64,000 bases of DNA. Source: Opitutaceae bacterium (GTDB taxonomy: Bacteria > Verrucomicrobiota > Verrucomicrobiia > Opitutales > Opitutaceae). The stretch's first letter is position 1, and every line of letters starts with the position of its first letter. Below, piece after piece: positions 39,701 through 50,167 of this stretch. A program made the translations under genes and the position numbers. Location of the stretch: the NCBI GenBank assembly GCA_027482185.1, contig JAIXWF010000022.1:682001-746000 (forward strand), given 5' to 3'. Below the pieces are notes generated by a model that was not told the origin of the DNA, ran no database searches, and worked only from the letters and a program-made list of their open reading frames with translations.

Positions 39701-41887
39701 GACGACGGGGAGGGGCAGCATCTCGACCTTGCCGGTGCGGCCGGCGGCGAGGGCCCAGGCCTGGCGCTCGAGGTTGATAGTCATGACGTCGCGCTGGGCC
39801 ATTTCCTCCATCATGATCTGGGTGTTGGTGAGCTTGGGGGAATCGGGGTGGGAGACGTAGGCGATCTTGGAGCGGTCGCCGTAGACGTTGTAGCCGTCGA
39901 CGGTGCGGTAGCGGGAATGCCACATGAGGTTTTTGGCATTCACGACGGCGCGGAGCTTCTCGAATTCGGGTTTGGCGGTGTCGGGGGCGGGGGCGCCGAC
40001 GAGGGCGGGGTAGGCCTTGGCGGCGAGCTTGGCTTCGCCGGCGGAGTTGAGGTGGACGCCGTTGATGGTGAGGGGCGGTTGGCCGTTTTTGGCGGCTTCG
40101 GCGTAGAGCTCGCTCGACGGGGCGAAGAGATCGACGAAGGTGACGCCGGCTTGGTCGCGGGCGACATCGGCCATGGCCTTGGCGTAGGCCTCGAGGTTGG
40201 CGTTCACCTCGGGCTTGTATTCGACATTCGGATCCGGGTGCTTTTCGACGGCGATGGGGGAGAAGAGGACGATGCGCGGGGCGCCGAGGCCGTTGTAGTT
40301 TTTGGCGCGGGTGTCGCGGAGGAATTTCTCGAGATCCTCGCGGAACTTGGGGAGGCCGGCGGTGCCGGCGAAGGATTCGTTGTAGCCGAAGAAGGCGAAC
40401 ACGACGCCGGCCTGGACCTTGGCGAGCCATTCGTCGGGCGTGCCGAAGTCCTTGGAGCGGGCGCGGGTCGTGACCTCGTCGCCGGCGACGGAGAGATTGC
40501 GGACGACGAGTTGGTGGGACGGATGCTGCGCGTGGAGCATGGTCTCGAGCCAACCGTGGTGCTGCATGCGGTCGGCGAGGCCGTTGCCGACGACGGCGAT
40601 GCGGTCGCCCGCGTTTAACTGAAAACCGGAAACCGGAGACCGGGAACCGGAGGCGGCGGAGCCGCTGTTGGAGTTTGGAGTTTGGGGTTCGGGGTTCGGA
40701 GTTTTGGCGGGCGCGGCGACGGCGGCGGTGGCGGAGGAGTTTTGGGTTTTGGGTTCTGGGTTTTGGGTGGGGCTGACGGCTGCCGACTTTTTGGCGGGCT
40801 CTTTTTTCGCGGGTTCCTTCTTCGGGGGCGGGGGGGGCGGCGTGCCGCCGGGCGGGACGGTCTTGCCGAGGGCGTAGTCGGCGGGCTTGAGGCCGTAGCG
40901 GTAGGCTTTGAAGCCGTACATTTTCGGCGAATACGGATCGACGAGGCGGACGTCGGCCTTGGTGGGGACGGCGAGGCCGAGGGCCCAGTAGACGCCGTTG
41001 ACGACGAGACGGCGGAGATTTTCGTCGGCGAGGTCGGTGGCGGAGCCGAGGGTGGTGGTGAAGATCTTGTTCTGCTTGCCGGTTTCGTTGGTGTGCAGGC
41101 GCGTCCAGACGACGGGCATGGCGGGGGAATTGACGGGCTGCTCCTGTTTGTCGGTGACGCGTTTCTTCACGTAGTCGGCGGGGGCGTCGGTCGGGTTCAT
41201 GCCCTTGAGGACGAGGCCGCGGAGGAGGATCTTGGCGTCTGCGGGCGGGTAGGCTTCGTAGACATCGGTGTCGCCGAAGATCTCGCCGACGCCGCGGAGG
41301 AGGGCGTCGTCTTTGGCGCCGGGTTCGACGGCGGTGCGGGTGGCCTCGACCTTGTGTTTGCCCCAGTGGGTGACCCAGGTTTCGCCGAGGACGGCTTTGC
41401 CGAAACCGCCGACCCACGGGGCGGATTTGGCGTTCCAGTTGTAGGCGGCCCACTTGGAGCCGGCGGGGAAATTGAAGGGGTGGGTCGAGGTGCGGAGGGC
41501 GAGGAGCGGGACGCCGCGTTGGTAGGCGTTGACGAAGCGCTGCATGTCTTCGTCGGGCCATTGGCGGAAGCGCAGCGCCATCACGATGGCGTCGGCGGTG
41601 TCGAGGGCGGCGGAATCGGCGAGGGACTTCTGGTTGTCGGGGTTGATGGTGCCGTCGGGATCGAGGGCGAAGAGGACGGTGGTTTTGAAGCCGTGGCGCT
41701 GGCTGAGGATCTTGGCCAGCATGGGAAGCGCCTCCTCGCTGCGGTACTCTTCGTCGCCGGTGAGCAGCACGACGTGCTTGTTCTTCGCGGGGACGCCGGG
41801 GGGCGGCGTGAACACGAGGCTCGACTGCGCGGCGGCGAACGCGGTCAGGGAAACGAAGAGGGCGAGGCGGAGAGCGGAGGGGAGCAT
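36707..41887 (-). CDS. Giant multidomain exported protein: ThuA - SGNH hydrolase - propeller dehydrogenase - HEAT - cupredoxin
   Basis: This 1,726-residue protein has a signal peptide (LFVSLTAFAAAQSS). A ThuA/glutamine-amidotransferase-like domain follows (about 35-320; HVVLLTGDEEYRSEE, WVTHWGKHKVEATRT). A low-complexity Pro/Lys/Asn linker covers about 342-422. An SGNH hydrolase spans about 425-645 (VVGNGLADR, GYNES, NGVHLNSAGEAKLA). A PVC-type propeller dehydrogenase spans about 750-1100 (MNFDPKGRLWVAVWPSYPE, SLIYEPGGAILLSDGVF), then HEAT-like repeats (about 1110-1560). The C-terminal cupredoxin has type-1 copper ligands in MPHNLVVV and CTFPGHWAVM. It probably oxidises a sugar ligand and passes electrons to its own copper centre. 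The linker is partly coded by heptad repeats. The start is the ATG at 41887. Confidence 0.88.
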   Translation of the reverse strand: MLPSALRLALFVSLTAFAAAQSSLVFTPPPGVPAKNKHVVLLTGDEEYRSEEALPMLAKILSQRHGFKTTVLFALDPDGTINPDNQKSLADSAALDTADAIVMALRFRQWPDEDMQRFVNAYQRGVPLLALRTSTHPFNFPAGSKWAAYNWNAKSAPWVGGFGKAVLGETWVTHWGKHKVEATRTAVEPGAKDDALLRGVGEIFGDTDVYEAYPPADAKILLRGLVLKGMNPTDAPADYVKKRVTDKQEQPVNSPAMPVVWTRLHTNETGKQNKIFTTTLGSATDLADENLRRLVVNGVYWALGLAVPTKADVRLVDPYSPKMYGFKAYRYGLKPADYALGKTVPPGGTPPPPPPKKEPAKKEPAKKSAAVSPTQNPEPKTQNSSATAAVAAPAKTPNPEPQTPNSNSGSAASGSRSPVSGFQLNAGDRIAVVGNGLADRMQHHGWLETMLHAQHPSHQLVVRNLSVAGDEVTTRARSKDFGTPDEWLAKVQAGVVFAFFGYNESFAGTAGLPKFREDLEKFLRDTRAKNYNGLGAPRIVLFSPIAVEKHPDPNVEYKPEVNANLEAYAKAMADVARDQAGVTFVDLFAPSSELYAEAAKNGQPPLTINGVHLNSAGEAKLAAKAYPALVGAPAPDTAKPEFEKLRAVVNAKNLMWHSRYRTVDGYNVYGDRSKIAYVSHPDSPKLTNTQIMMEEMAQRDVMTINLERQAWALAAGRTGKVEMLPLPVVTAFGTNKPGPNIDGTYPFVDGDEAVGLMTLAPGLKANLFASEKQFPELAKAVQMNFDPKGRLWVAVWPSYPELTPTAKIKDKIIILEDTDKDGRADKCTVWLDGLNCPTGFQFFKDGILLVQAPDLWFVRDTDGDGKADSKERVLMGLDSADSHHTANSLIYEPGGAILLSDGVFHRSQVETVAGAVRNIDGAIYRYEPLTHKFETYVAYAFANPHGRAFDYWGNDIITDATGNNTYFAPAFSGQLDYPAKHPRMKTLWDRPSRPSAGSTILTSKHFPDEYWGDYLNPNVIGFQGIYRVNLQDEGSGIQGTREPDVVQSKDPNFRPIDTATGPDGALYVVDWHNPLIGHLQSHLRDSNRDHEHGRIYRITHESRPLAWQPKIDGEPIPALLDLLKRKENQIRNLAKVELGKHDSAKVAAAAKAWAASLDRNDPDYAHHVLEALWVHQWHNIVDLDLLSQSLRSANADARAAAVRVLCYWRDRVPNALAEIRRLATDESPRVRLHAVRAASFFPTADAAEVALAAAKLKVDYYLDYVIGETLRQLSPHWRKRIGEGPAIAGGDPASIRYLLRTLSVADLLKLPRTADVAENILGRRGVNDAVRAEALAKLAELRKTSPVALLLGVLESPAEIDVRGVGRLLLAQDPAELKSQRAALLKFGQTDTAEGRSYGWAAVALADNSLEPIWAAAAGNPLSLQSLVGGLHLIPNAALRESAYALVMPLLAKPITEFQGPDHIIAATQRDAIKTAVATRREPAAVFAALASMIERGYQVPTAAQGIRSLPRTAWTGEPAVVAAKALVAWASKTHVNERTSRDYVETIQVTDDLAGVLPEADGAPLRQSLTRLRVGSYVVRAVFEQMRYDTPRLVVQAGKAFEIIFDNPDVMPHNLVVVKPGTREKVGQLAQSMTPDADRQGRAYVPESNDVIAATKLLESGQSETLKMRPIAEEGVYEFVCTFPGHWAVMYGQLVVTKNVEAFLKANPETKPAAPAAAHTGHGNH
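40621..40766. repeat. Heptad repeats in frame inside the fusion gene linker
   Basis: Three phased blocks lie inside the coding region: GAAAACC, GGAAACC, GGAGACC, GGGAACC (40621-40648); GTTTGGA, GTTTGGG, GTTCGGG, GTTCGGA (40673-40700); and GTTTTGG, GTTTTGG, GTTCTGG, GTTTTGG (40739-40766). They encode the linker peptides SGSRSPVSGFQ, PNPEPQTPNSNS and PTQNPEPKTQN between the ThuA and SGNH domains. Confidence 0.9.
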
Positions 41888-41899
41888 GGGGCGGAGAGC

Positions 41900-42090
41900 C
41901 GGAATTCGGACTTCGGAAACCGGATACCGGAAAAGGAAGTCCGGGAACCGAGAGAGGCGACCAAGCGCGAAGACGCGAAGGGACGCGAAGGATCGCGAAG
42001 AGGGCGGAGGGGGAGGGGCGCGAATCGCGAAGCGCGGATTTCGGAAGGCGGACGGAGCAAACCGGAAGGCGGAAACCGGAGACCGGAAGG
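41900..42090. repeat. CGGANNN heptad tracts flanking a GCGAAG tract upstream of the fusion gene
   Basis: The 355-bp gap between two minus-strand genes contains only repeats. There is a CGGANNN tract (41900-41934: CGGAATT, CGGACTT, CGGAAAC, CGGATAC, CGGAAAA), then a roughly 9-10-bp-period ACGCGAAG tract (about 41963-42006), then a second CGGANNN tract in perfect phase (42035-42090). The separate inverted GCGAAG pair nearer the next gene is listed separately. No promoter is evident among them. Confidence 0.85.
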
Positions 42091-42121
42091 GCGAGTGGGG
42101 CGCGGACGGGGTGGAGTAACT

Positions 42122-42236
42122 CAACGCGAAGACGCGAAGGGGGCGAAGGATCGCAAAGAGGGCAGACGGGGAGGGAGTTCCCCGGGTCTTGGCTTTGCGA
42201 TCCTTGGCGGCTCTTCGCGTCTTGGCGTTGAGGATG
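42122..42236. repeat. Inverted pair of ACGCGAAG tracts (9-bp period)
   Basis: The left arm CAACGCGAA, GACGCGAAG, GGGGCGAAG, GATCGCAAA, GAGGGCAGA (42122-42166) is phased at 9 bp. The right arm (about 42190-42232) carries the complement (TTTGCGATCCTTGGCGG, CTCTTCGCGTCTTGGCGTTG). Together they can form a long hairpin just downstream of the oxidoreductase stop codon. Confidence 0.85.
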
Positions 42237-42242
42237 CGGGGA

Positions 42243-43385
42243 TCAGGTCTGTTTGACCTTTTCCCAGCGGCGGGACTTGGCGGACTTGAGGACGGCGTCG
42301 GTGACGTAATCGGTGGCGAGGCCGTCCTTGAAGTCGGGCTTGCAGCCCTTGCCGCTTTCGAGGCCGGAGATGAACTCGACCATCGCGTGGACGAAAGAGT
42401 GTTCGTAGCCGAGTTGGAGGCCGGGGACCCACCACTTGCCGCAGTAGGGATGGTCGCCGTCGGAGACGTGGATGCTCTTCCAGCCGCGCTCGGGGCCTTC
42501 GTCGGTGTAGTCGAAGACCTGCAGGCGGTGGAGATCGTGGAGGTCCCATTTGAGGGACATGTTGGCGCCGTTGATCTCGAAGGTGTAGAGGGCCTTGTGG
42601 CCGCGGGCGTAGCGGGTGGATTCGAAGAGGCCGAGGGAGCCGTTGTTGAAGTGGCAGTGGAAGATGCAGGCGTCGTCGATGTTCACCTTCTCGACCTTGC
42701 CGGTGAGCGTGTGTTTGCGCTCTTTGACGAAGGTTTCGGTCATGGCGCTGACGTCCTTGATGCCGCCGTTGAGCCACATCGCGGTATCGATACAATGCGC
42801 GAGCAGATCGCCGGTGACGCCGGAGCCGGAGACTTTCGCGTCGAGGCGCCAGAGGCCGGTGCCGCCCTGGGGGAGGTCGGCGTTGATGGTCCAATCCTGG
42901 AGGAAATTGGCGCGGTAGTGGTAGACTCGGCCGAGTTTGCCGGCGTCGATGAATTGCTTGGCGAGAACGACGGCGGGGCAACGGCGGTAGTTGTACCACA
43001 CCATGTTGGGCACCTTGGCCTTCTCGACGGCCTTGAGCATCTTCTCGGCTTCCTTGCCGTTGAGGGCGAGGGGCTTTTCGCAAAGGATCATTTTGCCGGC
43101 CTTGGCGGCGGCGATGACCTGCTCGGCGTGGAGATTGTTGGGCGTGGCGATGTCGATGACGTCGATGTCGTCGCGGGCGATGAGCTTCTTCCAATCCGTC
43201 TCGATGGATTTGTAGCCCCACTTGTCGGCGAACTCCTGGGTCTTGGCGGCGTCGCGGCCGCAGACCGCCTGGAGGACGAGCTCGTAGGAGGACGGGAAGA
43301 AGTGGTTGACCTGGTGGAAGGCGTTGCTGTGGGCGCGGCCCATGAAGCTGTAGCCGATGAGACCGATGCGGAGTTGTTTCTTCAT
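42243..43385 (-). CDS. Gfo/Idh/MocA-family NAD(P)-dependent sugar oxidoreductase
   Basis: A 380-residue cytoplasmic oxidoreductase. The N-terminal Rossmann fold starts [18 protein letters not shown] and contains the family EKP motif in [13 protein letters not shown]. The C-terminal alpha/beta domain carries [22 protein letters not shown] with the catalytic-region Asp/His. There is no Tat or Sec signal. It is likely to oxidise or reduce a sugar or inositol-like substrate at C3. It is followed 11 bp upstream on the strand by repeats and then by a sugar-isomerase-like gene, with which it probably works. The ATG at 43385 is chosen because the 54 codons before it in the open frame are coded by a repeat tract ([11 protein letters not shown]). 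Confidence 0.92.
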   Translation of the reverse strand: MKKQLRIGLIGYSFMGRAHSNAFHQVNHFFPSSYELVLQAVCGRDAAKTQEFADKWGYKSIETDWKKLIARDDIDVIDIATPNNLHAEQVIAAAKAGKMILCEKPLALNGKEAEKMLKAVEKAKVPNMVWYNYRRCPAVVLAKQFIDAGKLGRVYHYRANFLQDWTINADLPQGGTGLWRLDAKVSGSGVTGDLLAHCIDTAMWLNGGIKDVSAMTETFVKERKHTLTGKVEKVNIDDACIFHCHFNNGSLGLFESTRYARGHKALYTFEINGANMSLKWDLHDLHRLQVFDYTDEGPERGWKSIHVSDGDHPYCGKWWVPGLQLGYEHSFVHAMVEFISGLESGKGCKPDFKDGLATDYVTDAVLKSAKSRRWEKVKQT

Positions 43386-43390
43386 ATTGG

Positions 43391-43538
43391 CGAGTAGCGA
43401 GTAGCGGGTAGCGGGTAGTGAGTAGCTGGCGCGCGTGAAGCCGAGGTGAGCGAGGGCGTGCGGGCCGAGCCGAGCGGCGAGTGCAAGCAGCGGGAGCGGA
43501 GCGTGATGCTCGCTACCCGCTACTCGCTCCTCGCTACG
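43391..43538. repeat. Inverted pair of CGAGTAG heptad tracts
   Basis: The left arm reads CGAGTAG, CGAGTAG, CGGGTAG, CGGGTAG, TGAGTAG (43391-43425). The right arm reads CGCTACC, CGCTACT, CGCTCCT, CGCTACG (43511-43538), the reverse complement of the same heptads. About 85 bp of other sequence separates the arms. The element fills the gap between the isomerase-like and oxidoreductase genes. Confidence 0.9.
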
Positions 43539-43557
43539 GCTGAGCACGCTCGCGCGC

Positions 43558-44595
<1,038 letters not shown>

Positions 44596-44639
44596 AGGAG
44601 GATGAGTTGAGGGGAAGGAGCGGGGATTTAACGTTGGGA

Positions 44640-44734
44640 CACAGAGAGCACGGAGGAGGGCACAGAGGTCACAGAGGAAACCGAGTCGATTTGAGTCCTC
44701 TGTGTTCTCCGTGAGCTCTCCGTGAACTCGGTGA
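44640..44734. repeat. Inverted pair of CACAGAGGN tracts (9-bp period)
   Basis: The left arm (44640-44684) has CACAGAGAG, CACGGAGGA, then CACAGAGGT, CACAGAGGA. The right arm (44696-44734) has the complementary CCTCTGTG, TTCTCCGTG, CTCTCCGTG, AACTCGGTG. The arms flank an 11-bp centre and could form a long imperfect hairpin between two genes. Confidence 0.88.
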
Positions 44735-44751
44735 CGAAATGATCGGGGAAA

Positions 44752-46023
44752 TCAGAATTTGTTGTGGCGATACGCGCCCATGGCGGGGGCGTCGGGGTTC
44801 ACTTCGGGGCCGAAGTAGCGGAGGCAGACGAGGGGCTCGGTGGAGCTCGTGTTTTCGAAGGTGACGCCGGCTTTGGCGCCGTCCTCGGTGCAGAAGTATT
44901 CGTCCTCGGTGAGTTCGTGGAAGCGGATGAGCTTCGGGGAATTCAAGGGTTGGCCGTTGATCTTGCCGGAGCCCTGGACGCAGATGAGGCCGTAGGCGCC
45001 GGTGTCCTTGATCGTGCACTTCACGCCGGGATCGACGGTGAGTTCCTTGGCGGTGAAGAGCTGTTCGCCGTCGACCTTGCCGTAGACGATCCAGCGATCG
45101 ACGTAGCCCTCGCTGCGGGTGTCGGCGACGGGGACGGGCTCGAGGTAGTGGTTGTCCTTGAAGTTGGGGTCGACGTTCTTTTCCCAGTCGAGCTGGTCGA
45201 CGATGAAGTCGATGTCGTGGTGTTTGGACTTGGGCATGTCCTTCACGAGGAGGGACCACGGGACCTCGCGGCCCTCGACGAGATTCTGGTACATGCCGAA
45301 CACGTCGGAGCCCCACTGGGGTTCGTAGGTGCAGAGGGAGCCGGGGGCGTGGAGGATGCAGGGATCGATGAGCCAGCCGGTGCCGGGCTTGAGGCGGTAG
45401 GCCTTGGAGAGATCGAGGATGCCGTTGTCGCCCTTGTTCCAATTCCGGATGCACTGCTTGACCTGTTCCTTCGTGGTGCCGGGTTCGAAGCCCATGAAGG
45501 TGTAGGGGAAGTTGTTGCCGACGTTGTTGTGCTGGGGCGGGAAGTAGTAGGACTCGGGTTTGCCCTCCTGGCCGACCAGTTTCGCCTGTTTTTGCGACTG
45601 GTGCATGTGGTGGGGGATGGGGCCCATGTTATCGAAGAACTTCGAGTAGACGGGCCACTTCTTGTACTTCTTCCAGATGGAGGAGCCGACGAGGGTGGCG
45701 CCGGTTTCGGCGACGGCCTGCTGGAGGGTGAAGCGCTTGTTGCCGACGACGCACCAGCTGAGGCCTTCGTCCCAGGCGCGGCCTTCGTTGGCGGTGGGGG
45801 TGGTTGAGGCGAACCAGCGTTCGTCGATGCCGCCGCGGTTGAGGCCGTAGGCGTAGGTGTCGTCGGGGTGGAGCTTGATGCGCAGGCCCGGCTGGAGGAA
45901 GGAGCGCGGGACCCAGGCGGGGGCGAGGCGGAGGAGGCCGCCGGTTTCGGCGAGCGCGCCTTCGACGAGGCCCTGGGTCTTGGACTTAACGGTTTTGAGA
46001 TCGAGGACGGAGGATTTCGACAT
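44752..46023 (-). CDS. Class I mannose-6-phosphate-isomerase-like cupin protein
   Basis: A 423-residue cytoplasmic protein with two cupin-like halves related to type I phosphomannose isomerases. The N-terminal half contains the metal-binding region GPIPHHMHQSQKQ and PPQHNNVGNNFPYTFMG. The C-terminal half is a plain double-stranded beta-helix (GYVDRWIVYGKVDGEQLFTAKELTVDPG, GAYGLICVQGSGKINGQ). It is longer than simple cupins and close to family size. The ATG at 46023 is chosen; the frame continues 32 codons upstream through a GGAAACG heptad tract. It is the first enzyme gene after the divergently spaced AraC-type regulator on the same strand. The activity (ketose/aldose isomerase) is inferred. 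Confidence 0.82.
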   Translation of the reverse strand: MSKSSVLDLKTVKSKTQGLVEGALAETGGLLRLAPAWVPRSFLQPGLRIKLHPDDTYAYGLNRGGIDERWFASTTPTANEGRAWDEGLSWCVVGNKRFTLQQAVAETGATLVGSSIWKKYKKWPVYSKFFDNMGPIPHHMHQSQKQAKLVGQEGKPESYYFPPQHNNVGNNFPYTFMGFEPGTTKEQVKQCIRNWNKGDNGILDLSKAYRLKPGTGWLIDPCILHAPGSLCTYEPQWGSDVFGMYQNLVEGREVPWSLLVKDMPKSKHHDIDFIVDQLDWEKNVDPNFKDNHYLEPVPVADTRSEGYVDRWIVYGKVDGEQLFTAKELTVDPGVKCTIKDTGAYGLICVQGSGKINGQPLNSPKLIRFHELTEDEYFCTEDGAKAGVTFENTSSTEPLVCLRYFGPEVNPDAPAMGAYRHNKF

Positions 46024-46042
46024 GGAGGTTGGAGAAGTGGAA

Positions 46043-46077
46043 AAGCGGGAAAGAGGGAAATTGGGAAACGGGAAACG
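46043..46077. repeat. Heptad repeat tract (GGAAACG family) at the cupin gene start
   Basis: AAGCGGG, AAAGAGG, GAAATTG, GGAAACG, GGAAACG are in 7-bp phase beginning 20 bp upstream of the ATG. The tract keeps the upstream frame open and could mislead start prediction. The rest of the 200-bp gap shows nothing recognisable. Confidence 0.7.
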
Positions 46078-46223
46078 GGCGGGCGCGCGGGGGGACACGC
46101 GGACGCGGGAGGGGTTCACCGCGGGGGTGACAGGGACGCTGACTCTAACCCAGCCGCGTGCAAACGCCTAGTAGGGCGGCGGCTGATTTTGGTTAAATTG
46201 CGGCGGCGGCCGGGCGGCCGGTC

Positions 46224-46994
46224 CTAGCGCTGCTGGTAACGGGTCCGGTAGGCGCGGGGGGTCTCGGCCATGAACTTCCGGAATTCCTTGGTGAAATGGC
46301 TTTGGTCGGCGAAGCCGAACTCGGTGGCGACCTCGGCGAGGGCCTTGCGGGAGAAGACGAGGGCGCTGCAGCTCATGCGCACGCGCAGTTGCCGGATGTA
46401 GTCGTGGGGGGAGCTGTTGTAGGCGGCCTGGAACTGGCGTTCGAAAGCGCGGACGGAGAGGCCGCAGACGCGGGCAAGGTCCTCGTTGGTCATGCGGTCC
46501 GCGAAGTGCTGGCTGATGTAGCGGATGGCGACGCTGAGCGGGGAGCCGGCGGGGGCGGGGGTGGCCGGGGCGAGGGCGGTGGCTTCGCGCGGATGGAGGG
46601 GGCGGGTGACGCCGGCGGTGCCGACGATGCGGCCGGCGGCGTCGCGGAGCGGGACCTTGGACGTGGCGCACCAGCGGGCGGTGTGGTTGAAGCGGCCGAC
46701 GAGCTCGACGCGGGAGAGGATGCGTTCGCCGCGGAGGACGCGTTCGTCGTCGATGCGGTATTGGTTGGCGAGAACCTCGCCGCAGAAATCGTAGTCGGTG
46801 CGTCCGATGAGTTCGGCGCGGGTCTTGAGGCCGAAGTTGAGGAGAAGGGCGACGTTGGCCCACTCGTAGTGGCCGGCTTCGTCCTTCATCCACATCGGGG
46901 TGTCTTCAAGGTAGTCGAAGAGCTCGATGACCTCGGGGGCGCCGGCGCCGATGCGGCCCAGGGTGGCGAGCATGTTGTCGTCGGCGGAAGTCAT
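46224..46994 (-). CDS. PAS-domain AraC-family transcriptional regulator
   Basis: A 256-residue regulator. The N-terminal PAS domain (about residues 15-130) has EVIELFDYLEDTPMWMKDEAGHYEWANVAL and GTAGVTRPL at its end. The C-terminal AraC DNA-binding region has two helix-turn-helices (MTNEDLARVCGLSVRAFERQF and ALAEVATEFGFADQSHFTKEFRKFMAETPRAYR). It probably senses a small molecule or redox state through the PAS fold and controls the sugar genes that follow on the same strand; that target is inferred from position only. The ATG at 46994 is chosen. An earlier ATG at 47099 would add 35 residues coded by a heptad repeat (QLQTPNSELQTPNS). Confidence 0.9.
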   Translation of the reverse strand: MTSADDNMLATLGRIGAGAPEVIELFDYLEDTPMWMKDEAGHYEWANVALLLNFGLKTRAELIGRTDYDFCGEVLANQYRIDDERVLRGERILSRVELVGRFNHTARWCATSKVPLRDAAGRIVGTAGVTRPLHPREATALAPATPAPAGSPLSVAIRYISQHFADRMTNEDLARVCGLSVRAFERQFQAAYNSSPHDYIRQLRVRMSCSALVFSRKALAEVATEFGFADQSHFTKEFRKFMAETPRAYRTRYQQR

Positions 46995-47045
46995 GGCGGG
47001 GAGCCGGACGAGAACGGAAAAGCGGGGCGAGCGCGAGGCGGCAGA

Positions 47046-47087
47046 GTTCGGAGTTTGGAGTTCGGAGTTTGGGGTTTGGAGTTGGGG
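47046..47087. repeat. Six perfect phased GTTYGGR heptads
   Basis: GTTCGGA, GTTTGGA, GTTCGGA, GTTTGGG, GTTTGGA, GTTGGGG in continuous 7-bp phase, between the kinase gene and the AraC-type regulator. The same heptads occur inside the fusion gene at 40673-40700. Confidence 0.93.
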
Positions 47088-47120
47088 GCTGGCTTTCAAC
47101 CCGGCGGCGTGGGCGCCGCC

Positions 47121-48882
<1,762 letters not shown>

Positions 48883-48890
<8 letters not shown>

Positions 48891-50019
48891 CCTCGGCAAA
48901 CACGGTGACCGTCATGGTCTGGTTGTGCAGCTCGCAACGGGCGAGGTCGCCGCGGGGCCCGATTTCCCCGTAGGAATAGAAGCCGACGGCGGGCGTGTCG
49001 CTGCCGACGGCGAGCCGAACGGCCTCGACCTCTTCGTCGATGCGCTGGCCGAGGATCAGCTTGCGGCCGACGCAACTGACGAGGAGGGCGAAACCCGATC
49101 GCGCGGAGGGGGCCTGCAGGCGTTCGGCGGCCTGGCCGGCGCCGCCGATGAGGGCGTCGCCGCCGGCGCGCATGAGCCGGACGTAGCGACCCTGCGGCAG
49201 GTCGCCGGCGAAGGTCAGGGACTGGCGGGCCTCGTCGACGGCGAGGATGGTGCGCACGAGACCGCATTCGGCGTCGCGGTCCGCGAGCAAGCTGAGGGGG
49301 AAGAGCAGACCGGTGGCGGGCAGGCCGGCGGCGCGTTCGCCGAGATAGCGTTTGTAGAGGGGCAGGGCGGGTTGGCCGTCGAGTTCGAAGAGGACATTGC
49401 CTTCCGACTTCGTGATCAGCCGGTGGGGTCCGAAGGGATCCCAGCCGCCGGCGGAACCGGCGGATACGCGCAGGCGTTCGCCATAGAAACCGACGGCGAC
49501 GACGCGGTGGGGGCCGACGTCGCCGTCGAGCCCGACGACGGTGCGCCGGAAATGGGGACCGTCGCCGGCGAGTCCGCCGGTCACGGAGACACCGGGGAGG
49601 GCGGCGCGGATGCCTTCGGTGAGGGCGGTGCCGTTGACGGCGAGGCCGTCGCTCAGGAGAAAGACATGGCGCAAATCCGGTCCGGCCAGTCGGCGGCCGA
49701 GTTCGGCGGCGGCGGCGAAACTGTCGGCCGAGCCGGCGACCGCGACGGCCTCGGTGCGGACGGAGGAATGGCGGAACTCGATCGCCAGGGCGGCCACGGA
49801 GCCGTCGCGCACGGCGCCGCCGAGGATCTCGCCCGAGGTGCTGCAGCCGGCGAGGCGGGCGTGCGGATAGCGGAGGCGCAGATCGCGGAGGGGGCCGGCG
49901 GGGTCTTCCAGCAGGGCGGCTTGGCCGAAGTAGAGCACCAATTGGGCGCGGGTGGCGCCGGCGGGGCCGGCAGTTTGCCAGCCGTTCGCATCGGTCCAAG
50001 CCAGAGCCGTCGTTGTCAT
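48883..50019 (-). CDS. FIST-domain sensory protein (FIST_N + FIST_C)
   Basis: A 378-residue cytoplasmic protein with an N-terminal FIST domain (LVLYFGQAALLEDPAGPLRDLRLRYPHARLAGCSTSGEILGG; VFLLSDGLAVNGTALTEGI) and a FIST C-terminal domain (ALLVSCVGRKLILGQRIDEEVEAV; VGFYSYGEIGP). FIST modules are predicted sensors of small ligands such as amino acids and are often fused to or encoded next to signalling enzymes. Here the stop overlaps the start of the hybrid kinase by 8 bp, making it the kinase's probable input partner. The start is the ATG at 50019. It is the first gene of the two-gene unit. Confidence 0.92.
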
Positions 50020-50167
50020 CTATCCAGACTCGGCGCGGACGGCCGGCGCTCAAGTCCGGTTTGGAAACTCGGGGAGAGTAAATCTACTCAAGACCGGCCG
50101 GGAAAGGTACCGTTCGGCCGCCGGGAAGCGGATTTCCGGGCTTTTTCCGGGGCGCCGGCGGTTCGCT

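Noticed and set aside
20728-40618. Series of plus-strand open frames of about 950-1,310 codons opposite the dehydrogenase, receptor and fusion genes
   Set aside because: All mirror real minus-strand genes, are Gly/Ala/Glu/Val-rich without recognisable motifs and have no signal peptides or plausible starts.
43386-43547. N-terminal extension of the Gfo/Idh/MocA oxidoreductase
   Set aside because: The 54 extra codons read through the CGAGTAG inverted repeat; the Rossmann fold begins right after the ATG at 43385.
46995-47099. N-terminal extension of the AraC regulator from an ATG at 47099
   Set aside because: The extra 35 residues are coded by GTTYGGR heptads; the PAS domain starts after the ATG at 46994.
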